Below, in pieces: positions 9,307 through 20,330 of a stretch of DNA of 64,000 nucleotides. The translations under genes and the position numbers were made by a program. The stretch comes from JBHFEI01 sp041928815 (GTDB taxonomy: Bacteria > Pseudomonadota > Alphaproteobacteria > Rhizobiales > Rhizobiaceae), in the NCBI RefSeq assembly GCF_041928815.1, contig NZ_JBHFEI010000005.1:186001-250000 (forward strand). The letters are read 5' to 3'. Under the pieces are notes generated by a model. That model saw only the letters and a program-made list of their open reading frames with translations, did no database searches and was not told where the DNA came from. Position 1 is the first letter of the stretch. Each line of letters begins with the position of its first letter.

Positions 9307-10212
9307 TCACTGCATCTGCGGCTTCTTCAGGTAGCTGTCCCGGTCGGCGGATTTGATCCTGAGCCAGGCCTCGCGGCCGTCCCTGAGGATGCGCAAGGGG
9401 ATCTCGGCGCCTGCCGGGCCGCTCTCCCAGACCTGCCGGTAGAAATCGGCGAGACTTCCGACCTCGCCGTCGCGCACCTCGGAAATCACGTCGCCGTCCT
9501 TGAGGCCGGCGCGCGCCGCCGGGCCGCCGGGCGAGACGCTGACGACGACGACGTCGCCGTTGCGCTCGGCCGAGATCGCGCCGAGCCAGGGGCGGGGCGG
9601 CCGGTTGACCCGGCCGCGCGTCAGGAGGTCGTCGAGGACCGGCTTCAGCAGGTTGATCGGCACGATCATGTTTATGTCGGAGACGGAGCCGCCCTGGCTC
9701 ATCTGCAGCCGCAGCGAGCCGATACCGATGATCCGTCCCGCGGCATCGACCAGCGCCGCCCCGCCCCAGGAGGGATGGGCGGGCGCGGTGAAGATCGCCT
9801 CGTCGAGCAGATACTCCCAGTAGCCGGCGAATTCCTGCTTGGCGACGATGCCGGTCATCACGGCATGGCCGGTGCCGTCGACGAGAACGGCGGCGTCGCC
9901 GATCGACGCGCGGTCGGAATCGCCGAGCGGCAGCGCCGGGCAATCGAGCGCCCCCAGCGCCTTGACGAGGGCGAAACCGCTCTCCTGGTCGAAGGCGAGC
10001 ACATGGCCCGGCACCGTCCGGCCGTCGGAGCGCCGCAGCCAGACCTCCTCGGCCTCCAGGACGAGATAGCCGATGGTGAGCACGAGGCCGTCGTCGCGGA
10101 TGACCACACCACTGCCCTCGCGCAGCGTGCCGAGCGCCTGGGCGGTGAAGGCGTCATCCGGGATCGACGTGCGCACCGCCACCACCGAACGGGAGATCGT
10201 GTTCTTGTCCAT
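9307..10212 (-). CDS. Trypsin-fold/PDZ (HtrA-like) protein lacking the catalytic triad
   Basis: A predicted 301-residue protein starting MDKNTISRSVVAVRTS, with GAGG ahead of the ATG. Residues 1-190 have the DegP/HtrA trypsin-like layout, including GSGVVIRDDGLVLT and a D-x-x-GRIIGIGS strand, and residues about 200-295 form a PDZ domain (SPGGPAARAGLKDGDVI). Each catalytic position is changed. The TNAHVV histidine segment reads TIGYLV (Tyr49), the DLAVLK aspartate segment reads GFALVK, and GNSGGP reads PSWGGA (Trp149). No signal peptide is obvious, so a cytoplasmic location is possible. The preserved PDZ and fold suggest a binding or scaffold role instead of proteolysis. Automatic annotation would probably call it an S1C serine protease; the residues do not support activity. 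Confidence 0.85.
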   Translation of the reverse strand: MDKNTISRSVVAVRTSIPDDAFTAQALGTLREGSGVVIRDDGLVLTIGYLVLEAEEVWLRRSDGRTVPGHVLAFDQESGFALVKALGALDCPALPLGDSDRASIGDAAVLVDGTGHAVMTGIVAKQEFAGYWEYLLDEAIFTAPAHPSWGGAALVDAAGRIIGIGSLRLQMSQGGSVSDINMIVPINLLKPVLDDLLTRGRVNRPPRPWLGAISAERNGDVVVVSVSPGGPAARAGLKDGDVISEVRDGEVGSLADFYRQVWESGPAGAEIPLRILRDGREAWLRIKSADRDSYLKKPQMQ

Positions 10213-10529
10213 GGAAACACCTCGACTGAAAACTCTGGTGAAGAGATATGAACGCGGCCGCCTCTCCGCAAGTTTTCGCCGGGCCCCGGGGACGTTGTGC
10301 ACAGGCACGGTATCAATCGCGCGGTCATGGACACCGGCGCCGGGCCGGCGGAGGCGGCATCTTCGGCCCTCCTTGCGCCGCCCCTTAAGGAGGCCCGCGC
10401 CGACACCGGTCCTGCGCGCGCCTGCGCCCAACGGGAACCGTTTTACCTCTGCCAGCCATCGGGCTATCCTTCGCCGCAGGGCTTCTCGTCAAGGACACAA
10501 GGGGAGGCGTGCGGTGCTTAGGGCGGCGG
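10213..10529. other. Spacer with no recognisable gene
   Basis: About 315 bases between two divergent genes. Short open frames here are GC-driven and lack ribosome-binding sites. I see no promoter good enough to mark. Confidence 0.5.
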
Positions 10530-10988
10530 ATGAAGGTCTATGACGTCGTGGCCGACCTGCGAGGGCAAAGGTTCGCCGCCCTCCTGACCGAACTCGGCCG
10601 GCATGCCGACACGATCGGCTTCGTCGTTCAAGGGGAGATGGCGGCGGAAACGCGGGAGCTCCTCGACACAATCGACAGCCTCAAGATCAGCGACGGCCTT
10701 CGGCAATCCTGGCCCGGCACGAGGCTGCTTGACGGCTTTGCCAGAGTGCTGGAATATCCCGCGAGCCCATCGGTGCTGGAAGCCCTGGCACACGTCGCCG
10801 ACGGCGTGTTCGACTGGTCTCGGCCGTCGTTTCCCGAGGACGTGTTCATGACGTCAGGCGCGACCGTTCTCCTGGAAACCGTCGGTCACGAACGCTTTGC
10901 CGTCGTCCGGTGTCAGGACATCTCTCCGCTTCTTCAAAGCCTCGTCGACGACGGTATCCTGAGACCCCGCCGGCAAAGGCTGACATGA
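10530..10988 (+). CDS. Hypothetical protein, 152 residues
   Basis: A predicted mostly helical, soluble protein starting MKVYDVVADLRGQRFAALL and ending RPRRQRLT. I do not recognise a family. There is no signal peptide, membrane segment or cysteine motif. The ATG at 10530 follows the weak AGGGCGG; a GTG at 10509 is in frame but sits only one base from a GGGGAGG, too close to be favoured. It stands alone, divergent from the HtrA-like gene and followed by a RIME-like repeat. Confidence 0.6.
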   Translation: MKVYDVVADLRGQRFAALLTELGRHADTIGFVVQGEMAAETRELLDTIDSLKISDGLRQSWPGTRLLDGFARVLEYPASPSVLEALAHVADGVFDWSRPSFPEDVFMTSGATVLLETVGHERFAVVRCQDISPLLQSLVDDGILRPRRQRLT

Positions 10989-11050
10989 TTCTGTCCTCGG
11001 CCTGTGTTCGGTTCCCGCTTCCATGATCCGTCGATGCCGGAACCCGCCCA

Positions 11051-11141
11051 GAACACGTTCGGCAAACACTGGTTCACCGAACGTGTTCCATCCTTTTGTT
11101 TTTGCTGCATTGTCCGACGCCGAAGCGATCCCGCGTCGGCA
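11051..11141 (+). repeat. RIME-like palindromic repeat, copy A
   Basis: A perfect 12-bp inverted repeat (GAACACGTTCGG at 11051-11062 with 11077-11088) is followed by the family linker CCTTTTGTTTTTGC and a second hairpin (CCGACGC at 11114-11120 with 11133-11139) around GAAGCGATCCC. The two-palindrome layout matches three other elements in this window. It sits between the hypothetical gene and the SIS gene. Confidence 0.7.
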
Positions 11142-11150
11142 GGACGGGCC

Positions 11151-12161
11151 CTAGAGCCGGATCCCCGTCATGACGCTGCGCCAGGGCTCGCGGTCGCCGT
11201 GCATCGTATCGGGATTGGTGCCGCGCAGGCGGGCGAGCTCGGCCGTCAGGCGCTGCAGCGGAACGATGCCGGTCAAGGGCCGCAGCAGGGGATGGGGCGA
11301 GACGAAGGAAAGGTCGAGGCCGTCGCGCTCGCCGACGGCGAGCGTCTTGAGCCCGAGCCTGTCGAGCACGGAGAAGAGCAGCGCCGTGCGCCCGCCGTCG
11401 TCCTCGGCCGGCTCGATGATCGCCGCCGCCATCCCCGGACGATAGCTCGCCGGCGTGCCGTGCAGGGCGAATTCCGGCGACATCGCCTCGGTCCAGAGCC
11501 AGGCGCCCTCCTTGATCTTCAGCGCCGCTTCCGCCGCCGTCGAAAGGTCGAGGCCGAAGCCGACGACGAGCAGCACCTCGGCATCCGAAAGCGCCTGCGC
11601 CGCCGCGGCCGGATTGCCGCGCCGAAGGGTTTTGGCCAGCGCCTGCGGCAGCGCCCGCAGCGCCCTGGCGAAGGCGCGGTCGGGGGAACCGTCGAAGGCG
11701 GCGGCCAGCAGCGCCAGGACGGTGAGCGAGCCGAGATAGGAGACGGTGAAGGTGCCCGCCGTCTCGTTGGCACAGGTGCGCAGCACCTCGTCGGCCGCCT
11801 GCTCCGGTGCCGCGGTGCCGACGATGGCGAGCGTGCGGGCCCCGGCCTCGCGCGCCCGGACGAGCGCGGCGGTCGGGAAGATCTTGTAGCCCCGGTGGCT
11901 GATGACGACCACCTGGTCCTCGGCGCGAAGCGGCACGAAGGTGCCGACGTCATGCGCGTCGAGCGCCTGGGGCCGCACCCTGCCGCCGGTCAGCATCGCG
12001 ATCCAGCCCGCGGCGACGCGCGCGGCATGCAGCGACGTGCCGATACCGGTGAAGAGGATCGGCCTTGCGGGGTCGAGCGCCGGCACCTCCATGCCGAGGA
12101 GCCCGTCGACCACCTCGGGAATCGCGGCGATCTGGCGGTCGACATTGAAGTCACGGCGCAT
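11151..12161 (-). CDS. Double SIS-domain protein (sugar isomerase / GlmS isomerase-like)
   Basis: A predicted 336-residue protein starting MRRDFNVDRQIAAIPEVV, with GGAGGG ahead of the ATG. Two sugar-isomerase (SIS) modules are visible. The first has FTGIGTSLHAARVAAGW and VVISHRGY near residues 37-100. The second has LLVVGFGLDLSTAAEAALKIKE around 200. The ending NPDTMHGDREPW resembles the C-terminus of glucosamine-6-phosphate synthase. There is no glutaminase domain, so it is not GlmS itself; a phosphosugar isomerase or deaminase of the AgaS/GlmS-like group is likely. The substrate cannot be deduced, and no sugar-pathway gene is adjacent. Confidence 0.8.
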   Translation of the reverse strand: MRRDFNVDRQIAAIPEVVDGLLGMEVPALDPARPILFTGIGTSLHAARVAAGWIAMLTGGRVRPQALDAHDVGTFVPLRAEDQVVVISHRGYKIFPTAALVRAREAGARTLAIVGTAAPEQAADEVLRTCANETAGTFTVSYLGSLTVLALLAAAFDGSPDRAFARALRALPQALAKTLRRGNPAAAAQALSDAEVLLVVGFGLDLSTAAEAALKIKEGAWLWTEAMSPEFALHGTPASYRPGMAAAIIEPAEDDGGRTALLFSVLDRLGLKTLAVGERDGLDLSFVSPHPLLRPLTGIVPLQRLTAELARLRGTNPDTMHGDREPWRSVMTGIRL

Positions 12162-12777
12162 GCGGGGTCCCTCCGGTTGCGGCCGGCGCGGCAACGTGCG
12201 GCCGGCCGACGGGAATGGGCGCCGCCGCTTGCGCGCGGCAGGCTCACCCCTCAGCCTAGGGCATAATCCGGCCGGAGTGAAACGCGGATCGGCAAGATGA
12301 CGCTTCAGAACAATGCGTTCAGAGCGCAGCGTCGCTTGGACGCGATCGGACCGCGCCTGAGGGCATGTCCGGCCACGTCCGGCCGGAGCGGGACGCATTC
12401 GGCATGCCGGAGCGTGGAGAACCGAAGCGGACGCGCGGCCCGGCCGTCCGCGGCGGCTTGAAGGGCGTGGCCGCCGGCCTTGGCCACCTCCCGCGCCGTC
12501 GCCCCTGCATGTCTCTTCCGCTCCCCCCTGCACTCCGCACGACGACGTCACGCCTGGCGCAGTCCCCGCAGGCGCGGCGTTCGCCCGCGATCGCCCCGAC
12601 CGTTGCGTCGCCGCACCCGGGTTGCGCACGTTTCGCCGCGGTGTGTAGCGGCCCGAGCCTCGCCCTGCCGCCGCCCGCTTTGACATTTTGCGTCCAAGGG
12701 ACTAGGAACCGCCGATATCCGGCCGTGCTCCCTGCGGCCCCGGGGCCGACGGCTCCCGCCCGATCCGAAAGACAGAC
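12162..12777. other. Long divergent spacer without a recognised gene
   Basis: About 615 bases between the SIS gene and the DEAD-box helicase. Open frames exist on both strands but look like GC-rich shadows with no ribosome-binding sites. A candidate promoter for the helicase lies near its right end. Long leaders are common ahead of DEAD-box RNA helicase genes, but I see no known RNA element here. Confidence 0.5.
12680..12708 (+). promoter_or_regulatory. Candidate promoter for the DEAD-box helicase
   Basis: A perfect TTGACA (12680-12685) is followed after 17 bases by TAGGAA (12703-12708), which matches only three of six -10 positions. The start codon lies 69 bases further on. Confidence 0.4.
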
Positions 12778-14814
<2,037 letters not shown>

Positions 14815-14817
<3 letters not shown>

Positions 14818-15600
14818 CGTTTCCCGCCGAGGCGGGATCGCGCGCCGTGATCGACATGACGGGAGGTTTCGGCCGGATGCTGCGTCATGCGGGTATCGCT
14901 ACCCAAGGCATGACCAGCGCCGCCGCCTTGCCGGGCTTCGGGCAGATCGGACCGACGATGGTGGCACCGATCCGGCGCGCTGGTCGTATGGCGCTGCGGG
15001 TCGAGCTCCACGTCTTGCCCGGCGACGCGTGGATCCTGTTCCACCGGCCGACATGCGCCTCGTCCTCGAACCCGATCTCTTCGTTTTACTCAGACCACTC
15101 AGGCGGCAATCCCTGCCACTGCGGCGAACCTATCCTGAAATCCTCGATAGCTTGAGGATCTCGCGCGTGATGTTTGGGACATGTGCCGGCTTGCGGCAGG
15201 CCTGCGGCCTACATTTCACGGCCAAACGTCGGCTCGCTCAGCCTCAAAAAGCCGGTGCGCCCGATCGCACGGACGCCGGCGAACACCGTCGTCGAGAGAG
15301 GTGGCGGCCCACGCGCGATGGCGTGCGCCAGCGTCGCGCGCTGCTGGTCGCTCAGCCGCGGTCGCTGACCGGGAGCCTTGCCATTCAACAGGCCTTGGGG
15401 ACGGCGTTCATCGAAGCACATGCCCCAGTCGCGGCCAATCCGATGCGTGACATTGCCGAGGCGGGCGGCCTCCGACCGCGAGCCGCCATCGTCGATCGAC
15501 GCCGGCGCCCAAAGACGCCGTGCCTGAGCGGCAGCCTTCGTCCGCCGCGCCCCCCGCCGGAGACCGTCTTCATCGAAATCGTCACGTTATCAAATCCCTG
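14815..15600 (-). pseudogene. Decayed IS630-family transposase
   Basis: Reading the minus strand across frames recovers an IS630-type transposase from its N-terminus inward. In order come ARRTKAAAQARRLW, GGSRSEAARLGNVT, GLLNGKAPGQRPRLSD, then PKHHARDPQAIEDF, FEDEAHVGR, GPICPKPGKAAALVMPW and, in another frame, a segment ending SRHVDHGARS. At least three frameshifts or stops separate these pieces, one of them a TAG just after LSEPTFGREM. The C-terminal third, with the last catalytic Glu, is missing, and the remnant stops against the end of the helicase gene. No inverted repeats were found. It cannot encode an active enzyme and marks an old insertion beside the second RTX gene. Confidence 0.75.
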
Positions 15601-15998
15601 ATCGCATCGAGCACCTTCCTTTCCCGCCGGAGATACGGATTCACCCGTTTCGGGAAGGCCAAGCAATCGAGATCGGCGAGGCGGCGTAGTGAGTCACGGA
15701 TGAAACCTCTGAAGGCGAAAGTGCCACACAAGGGGGGGTCCGCTTGGAATCTGAAGGACGCGCGACGCCCCTCATCCGCACTGGCGATGCCCCTGCCGGC
15801 GAGATCCACACGGTAACCCGATCCGCCGCCACACCTGTCCGGAGGTCACTGCGCTCCCGCCGCCGGCAAGGCAGGAAAAACACCAAATGATTGTACTTTC
15901 ATCCTTTCGGCCCGTCCTTGACGGAGATATCAGTGAGGCCATGGTGCCATCGCCGTGCGTCGGGTCGCATTGATGGGACGCACAGCGGAGTAGGACAC
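15601..15998. other. Spacer upstream of the second RTX gene
   Basis: About 400 bases with no recognisable gene on either strand. It must hold the promoter of the RTX gene, but I could not choose one. It may be IS-flanking debris. Confidence 0.45.
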
Positions 15999-18839
15999 AT
16001 GGCGACGGTTTACGGAACAAATGGCAGCGATATCCGCAATGGCACCAATGGTGGCGACATCCTCTACGGGTGGTCGAAGAACGGCACCGCGGCGACGGAT
16101 ACCGGTGACGACATTCTGAACGGTCTCGCTGGCAACGACATCATACATGGCGGCGGCGGCAAGGACACGATCGATGGCGGTCAGGGCTATGACGACCTCT
16201 ACGGCGACGATGGCGACGACACAATTCGCACCGGCTCCGACAACATGTTCGGCGGCGCCTTTGCTTCGGGTGGCGCCGGCAACGACAGGCTGATTGGCGG
16301 TAACGACACTGACCACCTGATCGGTGACGACGGGAACGATACGCTGCTGGGCGGCGGCGGGACGGACGACCTCACGGATGGAGCATATGGCGACCTTGCC
16401 TCCAGCGACGTCATGGATGGAGGCGACGGCGACGACAGAATAAGATCCTACGGCGGCGCAGATGTCATCGACGGCGGTGCCGGGGCTTTCGATACCCTCT
16501 ATTTCTATCGCGAGTACGCCTTGAACGACCTTGTCTTCACGTTCGTTTCCGAGAGCGACACAGTGACGGTCATCGGTGACGGCACGACGGTGACGGGTAT
16601 CAACCTGTTTGCGATCTGGACCGGCGGCGGCGATGACAGGATCGACCTTTCGAAAACCGATGCCGGTGGCAATTGGGTCGTGACCGGCGGCGGCAATGAC
16701 ACGATCCAGACGGGAACGGGTGACGACGTCCTTGGCGGAGAAGGCGGTAACGACGTCATCCGGGCCGGTGGTGGCGGTGACGAGATTTTTGGCGGCGGCG
16801 GTGACGACATTCTCTACGGCGAGAACGGTGACGATGTCTTGACGGACGGCGACCTCATCCCCCTCCCCGACGCCGATATGCTGAGCGGAGGCGCAGGGAG
16901 AGACAGGATAACGTCCCGGGGAGGCCGCGACATCATCGACGGTGGCGGGGGTGTCGATAGCCTGACCCTGAACCGCACCGGCGCCACGGCCGGCCTGACC
17001 TTCGTCATGACGTCGGTCTCTGCGGTGACGACCCTTGTCGGCGACGGCACGACGGTGGTCGGCGTCGAGAATTTCGACATGGTTCTCGGCTCCGGAAACG
17101 ACACCGTCACGCTCGGCTTCGGTGAGGACCGGATCCGGGGTGGTGCCGGAAACGACCGGCTCGAAGGCAATAGCTCGCTCTATGGCGAGGATGGCAACGA
17201 CGTTCTGCGTCTCAGCGGTCGCTTTGGCACCGCCAGTGGCGACCAGGGGGACGACAGCCTCATTGGCAGTTCCAGCGATGACATGCTGTTTGGCGGGGCG
17301 GGACGAAATACCGTGAATGCCGGCAGAGGCGACGACCAGATCTATTCGGATGCCGGGATCGACAGGATCATTGGTGGCGACGGCACCGATGTCGTCTTCT
17401 TCGACTGGCGCGACAGAAGCGCTGCCATCGTCCTTGATTTCGCCGGCGTCGATGCCGTCACGACAGCCGTCGGCATTGGTTCGACGGTCGTCGGTGTCGA
17501 GCGTTTCGACATCCAGAGCGGGTCTGGCAACGACCATATCGTCACGGGCACCGGCAACGACATGATCGGCGGCGGCAATGGTCATGATGTTATCGGCGGC
17601 GGTGAGGGTGCCGACAGGATCGCCGGCGGGGCCGGAAACGACGTCATCCATGGCGGTGTGGGACGGGATTACATTGAGGGTTTGGAGGGCAACGATACGC
17701 TTGATCTCGGAGACGATGGCGGGCTCGCGGCAGGCGGCCGCGGCAATGACCTCTATATTCTGACCGGTGACCCGGGAGTCGACCGCATCTATGAAGCCAT
17801 TCGGGAAGGCATCGACGAGATCCGCAGCACGTATACGTTCGATCTCGCGGCTGTCCCCTATGTGGAGAACCTGACATTGCTCGGCGAGGCCGCGAGCAAC
17901 GGATATGGCAATCACTACAGCAATGTCATAACGGGCAACGGTGCCGTCAACAGTCTCAAGGGCGGCACCGGCAACGACGTTCTCGACGGCGGTGGTGGTG
18001 CCGACATCATGTCTGGCGATGAAGGCGACGATACGTTCCACGTCGACACGATCGCCGACAGGGTCTTCGAGCGGACCGGAGAAGGCGTGGACCTCGTGCG
18101 CGCTTCGGTTTCCTTTTCCCTCGCCGGCCAGGCAATCGAGAACCTGACACTGACGGGGTCGGCCAACATCAATGCGACGGGCAATTCCGCTGCCAATATC
18201 ATCGTCGGCAACAACGGCCGCAACATCATTGACGGGGGTATCGGTGCCGACACGATGAGTGGCGGTGCCGGCAACGACACTTATGTCGTCGACCACAGCC
18301 GCGACCGGGTCCTTGAGCGGACGGGAGAAGGCACAGACCTCGTCCGCACCTCCGTTTCCTTTTCCCTTTCCGGTCAGGCGATCGAGAACCTGACACTGAC
18401 GGGATCGGCCAACATCAATGCGACGGGCAATTCCGGCGCCAACATCATCATCGCCAACAAAGGCGACAATCTCATCGATGGCTCGACCGGCGCGGACATC
18501 CTCACCGGAGGTGCGGGCAAGGACACCTTCGCTTTTACCGCGGCGCCTGGCGGCACAAACATCGAACGGATCACCGATTTCTCGGTCGCGGACGACACGC
18601 TCCTCGTCAGCCGGAGCGTCTTCGGCCTGACGACACCGGGCGCGCTCCCGGCCAATGCCTTCAAGGATCTCGGCATTGAGGGTGCCGCCGTCGATGCCGA
18701 CGACCAGTTCATCTACAACAGCAGGACGGGGGTATTGCTCTATGACCGCGACGGCAGCGGTGCCGCCGCCGCCATCAGGTTCGCCACGCTCGATAACAGA
18801 CCCTTCCTGACGGCGGCGGATTTCCTCGTCGTTGCCTGA
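15999..18839 (+). CDS. RTX calcium-binding protein built only of repeats, type I secreted
   Basis: A predicted 946-residue acidic protein. The ATG at 15999 follows GGAGTAGGAC and opens MATVYGTNGSDIRNGTN; the frame stays open 36 codons upstream without similar sequence. Nearly the whole length is blocks of GGxGxDxL/I nonapeptides, which form calcium-binding beta rolls. Between them are longer modules, including a unit of about 85 residues repeated at the end (SFSLAGQAIENLTLTGSANI and variants). The same unit occurs once in the RTX protein at 1228-5244. The C-terminal 100 residues (ITDFSVADDTLLV, LLYDRDGSG, ending ADFLVVA) look like a type I secretion signal. No enzymatic domain is visible. A role in the surface layer, biofilm or adhesion is plausible but unproven. 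It lies between two broken insertion sequences. Confidence 0.88.
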   Translation: MATVYGTNGSDIRNGTNGGDILYGWSKNGTAATDTGDDILNGLAGNDIIHGGGGKDTIDGGQGYDDLYGDDGDDTIRTGSDNMFGGAFASGGAGNDRLIGGNDTDHLIGDDGNDTLLGGGGTDDLTDGAYGDLASSDVMDGGDGDDRIRSYGGADVIDGGAGAFDTLYFYREYALNDLVFTFVSESDTVTVIGDGTTVTGINLFAIWTGGGDDRIDLSKTDAGGNWVVTGGGNDTIQTGTGDDVLGGEGGNDVIRAGGGGDEIFGGGGDDILYGENGDDVLTDGDLIPLPDADMLSGGAGRDRITSRGGRDIIDGGGGVDSLTLNRTGATAGLTFVMTSVSAVTTLVGDGTTVVGVENFDMVLGSGNDTVTLGFGEDRIRGGAGNDRLEGNSSLYGEDGNDVLRLSGRFGTASGDQGDDSLIGSSSDDMLFGGAGRNTVNAGRGDDQIYSDAGIDRIIGGDGTDVVFFDWRDRSAAIVLDFAGVDAVTTAVGIGSTVVGVERFDIQSGSGNDHIVTGTGNDMIGGGNGHDVIGGGEGADRIAGGAGNDVIHGGVGRDYIEGLEGNDTLDLGDDGGLAAGGRGNDLYILTGDPGVDRIYEAIREGIDEIRSTYTFDLAAVPYVENLTLLGEAASNGYGNHYSNVITGNGAVNSLKGGTGNDVLDGGGGADIMSGDEGDDTFHVDTIADRVFERTGEGVDLVRASVSFSLAGQAIENLTLTGSANINATGNSAANIIVGNNGRNIIDGGIGADTMSGGAGNDTYVVDHSRDRVLERTGEGTDLVRTSVSFSLSGQAIENLTLTGSANINATGNSGANIIIANKGDNLIDGSTGADILTGGAGKDTFAFTAAPGGTNIERITDFSVADDTLLVSRSVFGLTTPGALPANAFKDLGIEGAAVDADDQFIYNSRTGVLLYDRDGSGAAAAIRFATLDNRPFLTAADFLVVA

Positions 18840-19189
18840 ACCGACGTTCTTTGCATCGAAGGGGGAATGAACGAGACGCGTGCACGGACATGTCTTGCTG
18901 CGGCCCTATCCGGCGTCGGCAATCACTCTCAGACCCGCTTCACAGTGAAGAGGATGGCGGTGAGGCGAATTTGAACGCCCACCTTTGCAAGCCGCCACGC
19001 ATCCGGCGCAGACAGAGGGTGGCTCGGCAAATCCGAACAGGTGAGACACGTGGCCTTCGGCTCATCAACACGGCAGTATGCCGGGAACCGGAGGCGCGGA
19101 AGACGTTGCCGCGCTTTGCCGCATCCAAAGTTCTCTTTGGTGATAAGGCGGCCAACAACGAGGTGTCGCAAGGCCGTTGAACCGCCGCC
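18840..19189. other. Spacer between the RTX gene and the IS5-family element
   Basis: About 350 bases in which I see no gene, clear terminator or repeat. A GGAAC-N15-CGTT string near 19084 was looked at and not accepted as a promoter. Confidence 0.45.
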
Positions 19190-20035
19190 TATGTTCAGGC
19201 TCACAAAATCACAACCCGAAGATGACGGTTGCAAAGAGGCAGGTGCTTGAGAAGAAGGCGTGGGCACAGCGCTCGTAGCGGGTTGCAATGCGGCGCCAGT
19301 CCTTGAGCCTGGCGAAAAGGTTCTCGATCTTGTGGCGTTTCTTGTAGAGCGCCGTGTCACAGGGATATGGCACCTTCCTGCTGCAACGCGAAGGGGATGC
19401 AGGGCTCGATACCCTTTGCCTGCGAGACGTTCCGGAAGGCTTTGCTGTCATAGCCACGATCAGCAATCAGCGTCCTGGCGAGCGGCAGAGGGCATGCAAG
19501 GACAGGGCGAGCGCCTTTGTGGTCGCCACTCCGGCCTTTGCTCAAGCGCAGGATGACCGGGCGTCCCCTGCCATCGCAAACGGTCTACAGTTTGGCGTTC
19601 CGTCCACCTTCGGTGCGCCCGATACGACGGGGAACATCCCCTTTTTCAAGAGGCTCGCCGCCGTGCGGCGAGCCTTCAGGTGCGAGGCGTTGATCGTGAT
19701 GGGCTCCGCTCTCGGCCCTTCGCCGGAAAAGCCCGCGAAAATACGGTCGAAAACGCCGGGCCGGCTCCCGCGGATGAAGCGGGTGTCGAGCATCCTGTGC
19801 GGGCCTCAGTCCTTCGGCGCATCCTTCCACTGCAGGCCATGCGTGAGGACGTGGACAATGCCGCTGACGACACGGCGGTCATCAACGCGTGAAACGCCGT
19901 GTGACAGCGGGAAGAACGGCTCGATCCGCGCCATCTGGCTTTCGCTCGGCGGAAACACCTCAGTCATCACGGTCTCCTTCAACAGAGACGGCGACTCACC
20001 GATCAAATCAAATGAACAGGTCCTGAGCCTGGCCA
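19190..20035 (-). mobile_element. Defective IS5-family element (IS427-group size, about 850 bp)
   Basis: The element contains a frameshifted transposase gene. Short candidate terminal repeats are CAGGCTCA (19196-19203) and TGAGCCTG (20024-20031), so the ends are approximate. The length fits small IS427-group elements. The right end abuts a RIME-like repeat (copy B), suggesting insertion into or next to that repeat. No target duplication could be fixed. Confidence 0.6.
19209..19967 (-). pseudogene. IS5-family transposase, frameshifted
   Basis: The gene starts at the ATG at 19967 (MTEVFPPSESQMARIEPFFP) and continues HGLQWKDAPKDYGPHRMLD. Later pieces in other frames are TINASHLKARRTAASLLKKG, LIADRGYDSKAFRNV and the C-terminal YKKRHKIENLFARLKDWRRI, then YERCAHAF. 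Together these are the expected order of a DDE transposase with the YREK-like motif. At least two frame changes, near 19540-19600 and 19370, break the reading frame. A programmed frameshift is possible for one break in this group, but several breaks suggest a dead copy. Confidence 0.75.
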
Positions 20036-20036
20036 G

Positions 20037-20124
20037 CCGAAGCGGGATCGCTTTGGCGTCGGAGAATGCGGCACAACGAAAGGAGAAAGCACATTCGGTG
20101 AACCGGCGGTCACCGAATGTGCTC
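20037..20124 (-). repeat. RIME-like palindromic repeat, copy B
   Basis: Read on the minus strand, a perfect 14-bp stem (AGCACATTCGGTGA at 20088-20101 with 20110-20123) is followed by TTTCTCCTTTCGTTGTGCCG and the second palindrome around AAGCGATCCCGCTTCGG. It lies directly at the right end of the IS5-family element. Confidence 0.65.
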
Positions 20125-20223
20125 CAGAGTGTGTCAGGGATAAGCGGGATCCGGTTGTCCCGAAAAGACAAACGACAACAGAAGAGCAGAGAGTCTGCCC
20201 GGTTCAGAATAACCTGAGATACT

Positions 20224-20330
20224 CTAGAGCATTTCCAGCCGAAGCGTGATCGCTTCGGCGTCGGACAATTCTGTAAAAACAAGGGCATAGAGCGTTGAAG
20301 GTGATCCCGAGATAACCAGAAATGCTCTAG
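20224..20330. repeat. RIME-like palindromic repeat, copy D, overlapping the ccmG stop codon
   Basis: A 107-bp unit bounded by perfect 12-bp inverted repeats (CTAGAGCATTTC at 20224-20235 and 20319-20330). It contains a perfect hairpin CCGAAGCG-tgat-CGCTTCGG (20239-20258). The right repeat includes the TAG stop codon of ccmG (20327-20329). The length is close to the 106-108 bp reported for RIME1. Confidence 0.7.

Noticed and set aside
15930..18296. Minus-strand open frame of 788 codons
   Set aside because: It is antisense to the second RTX gene and has no family-like sequence.
19084..19107. GGAAC-N15-CGTT string as an EcfG promoter
   Set aside because: The spacing is one base too short, and no gene follows in the right place.
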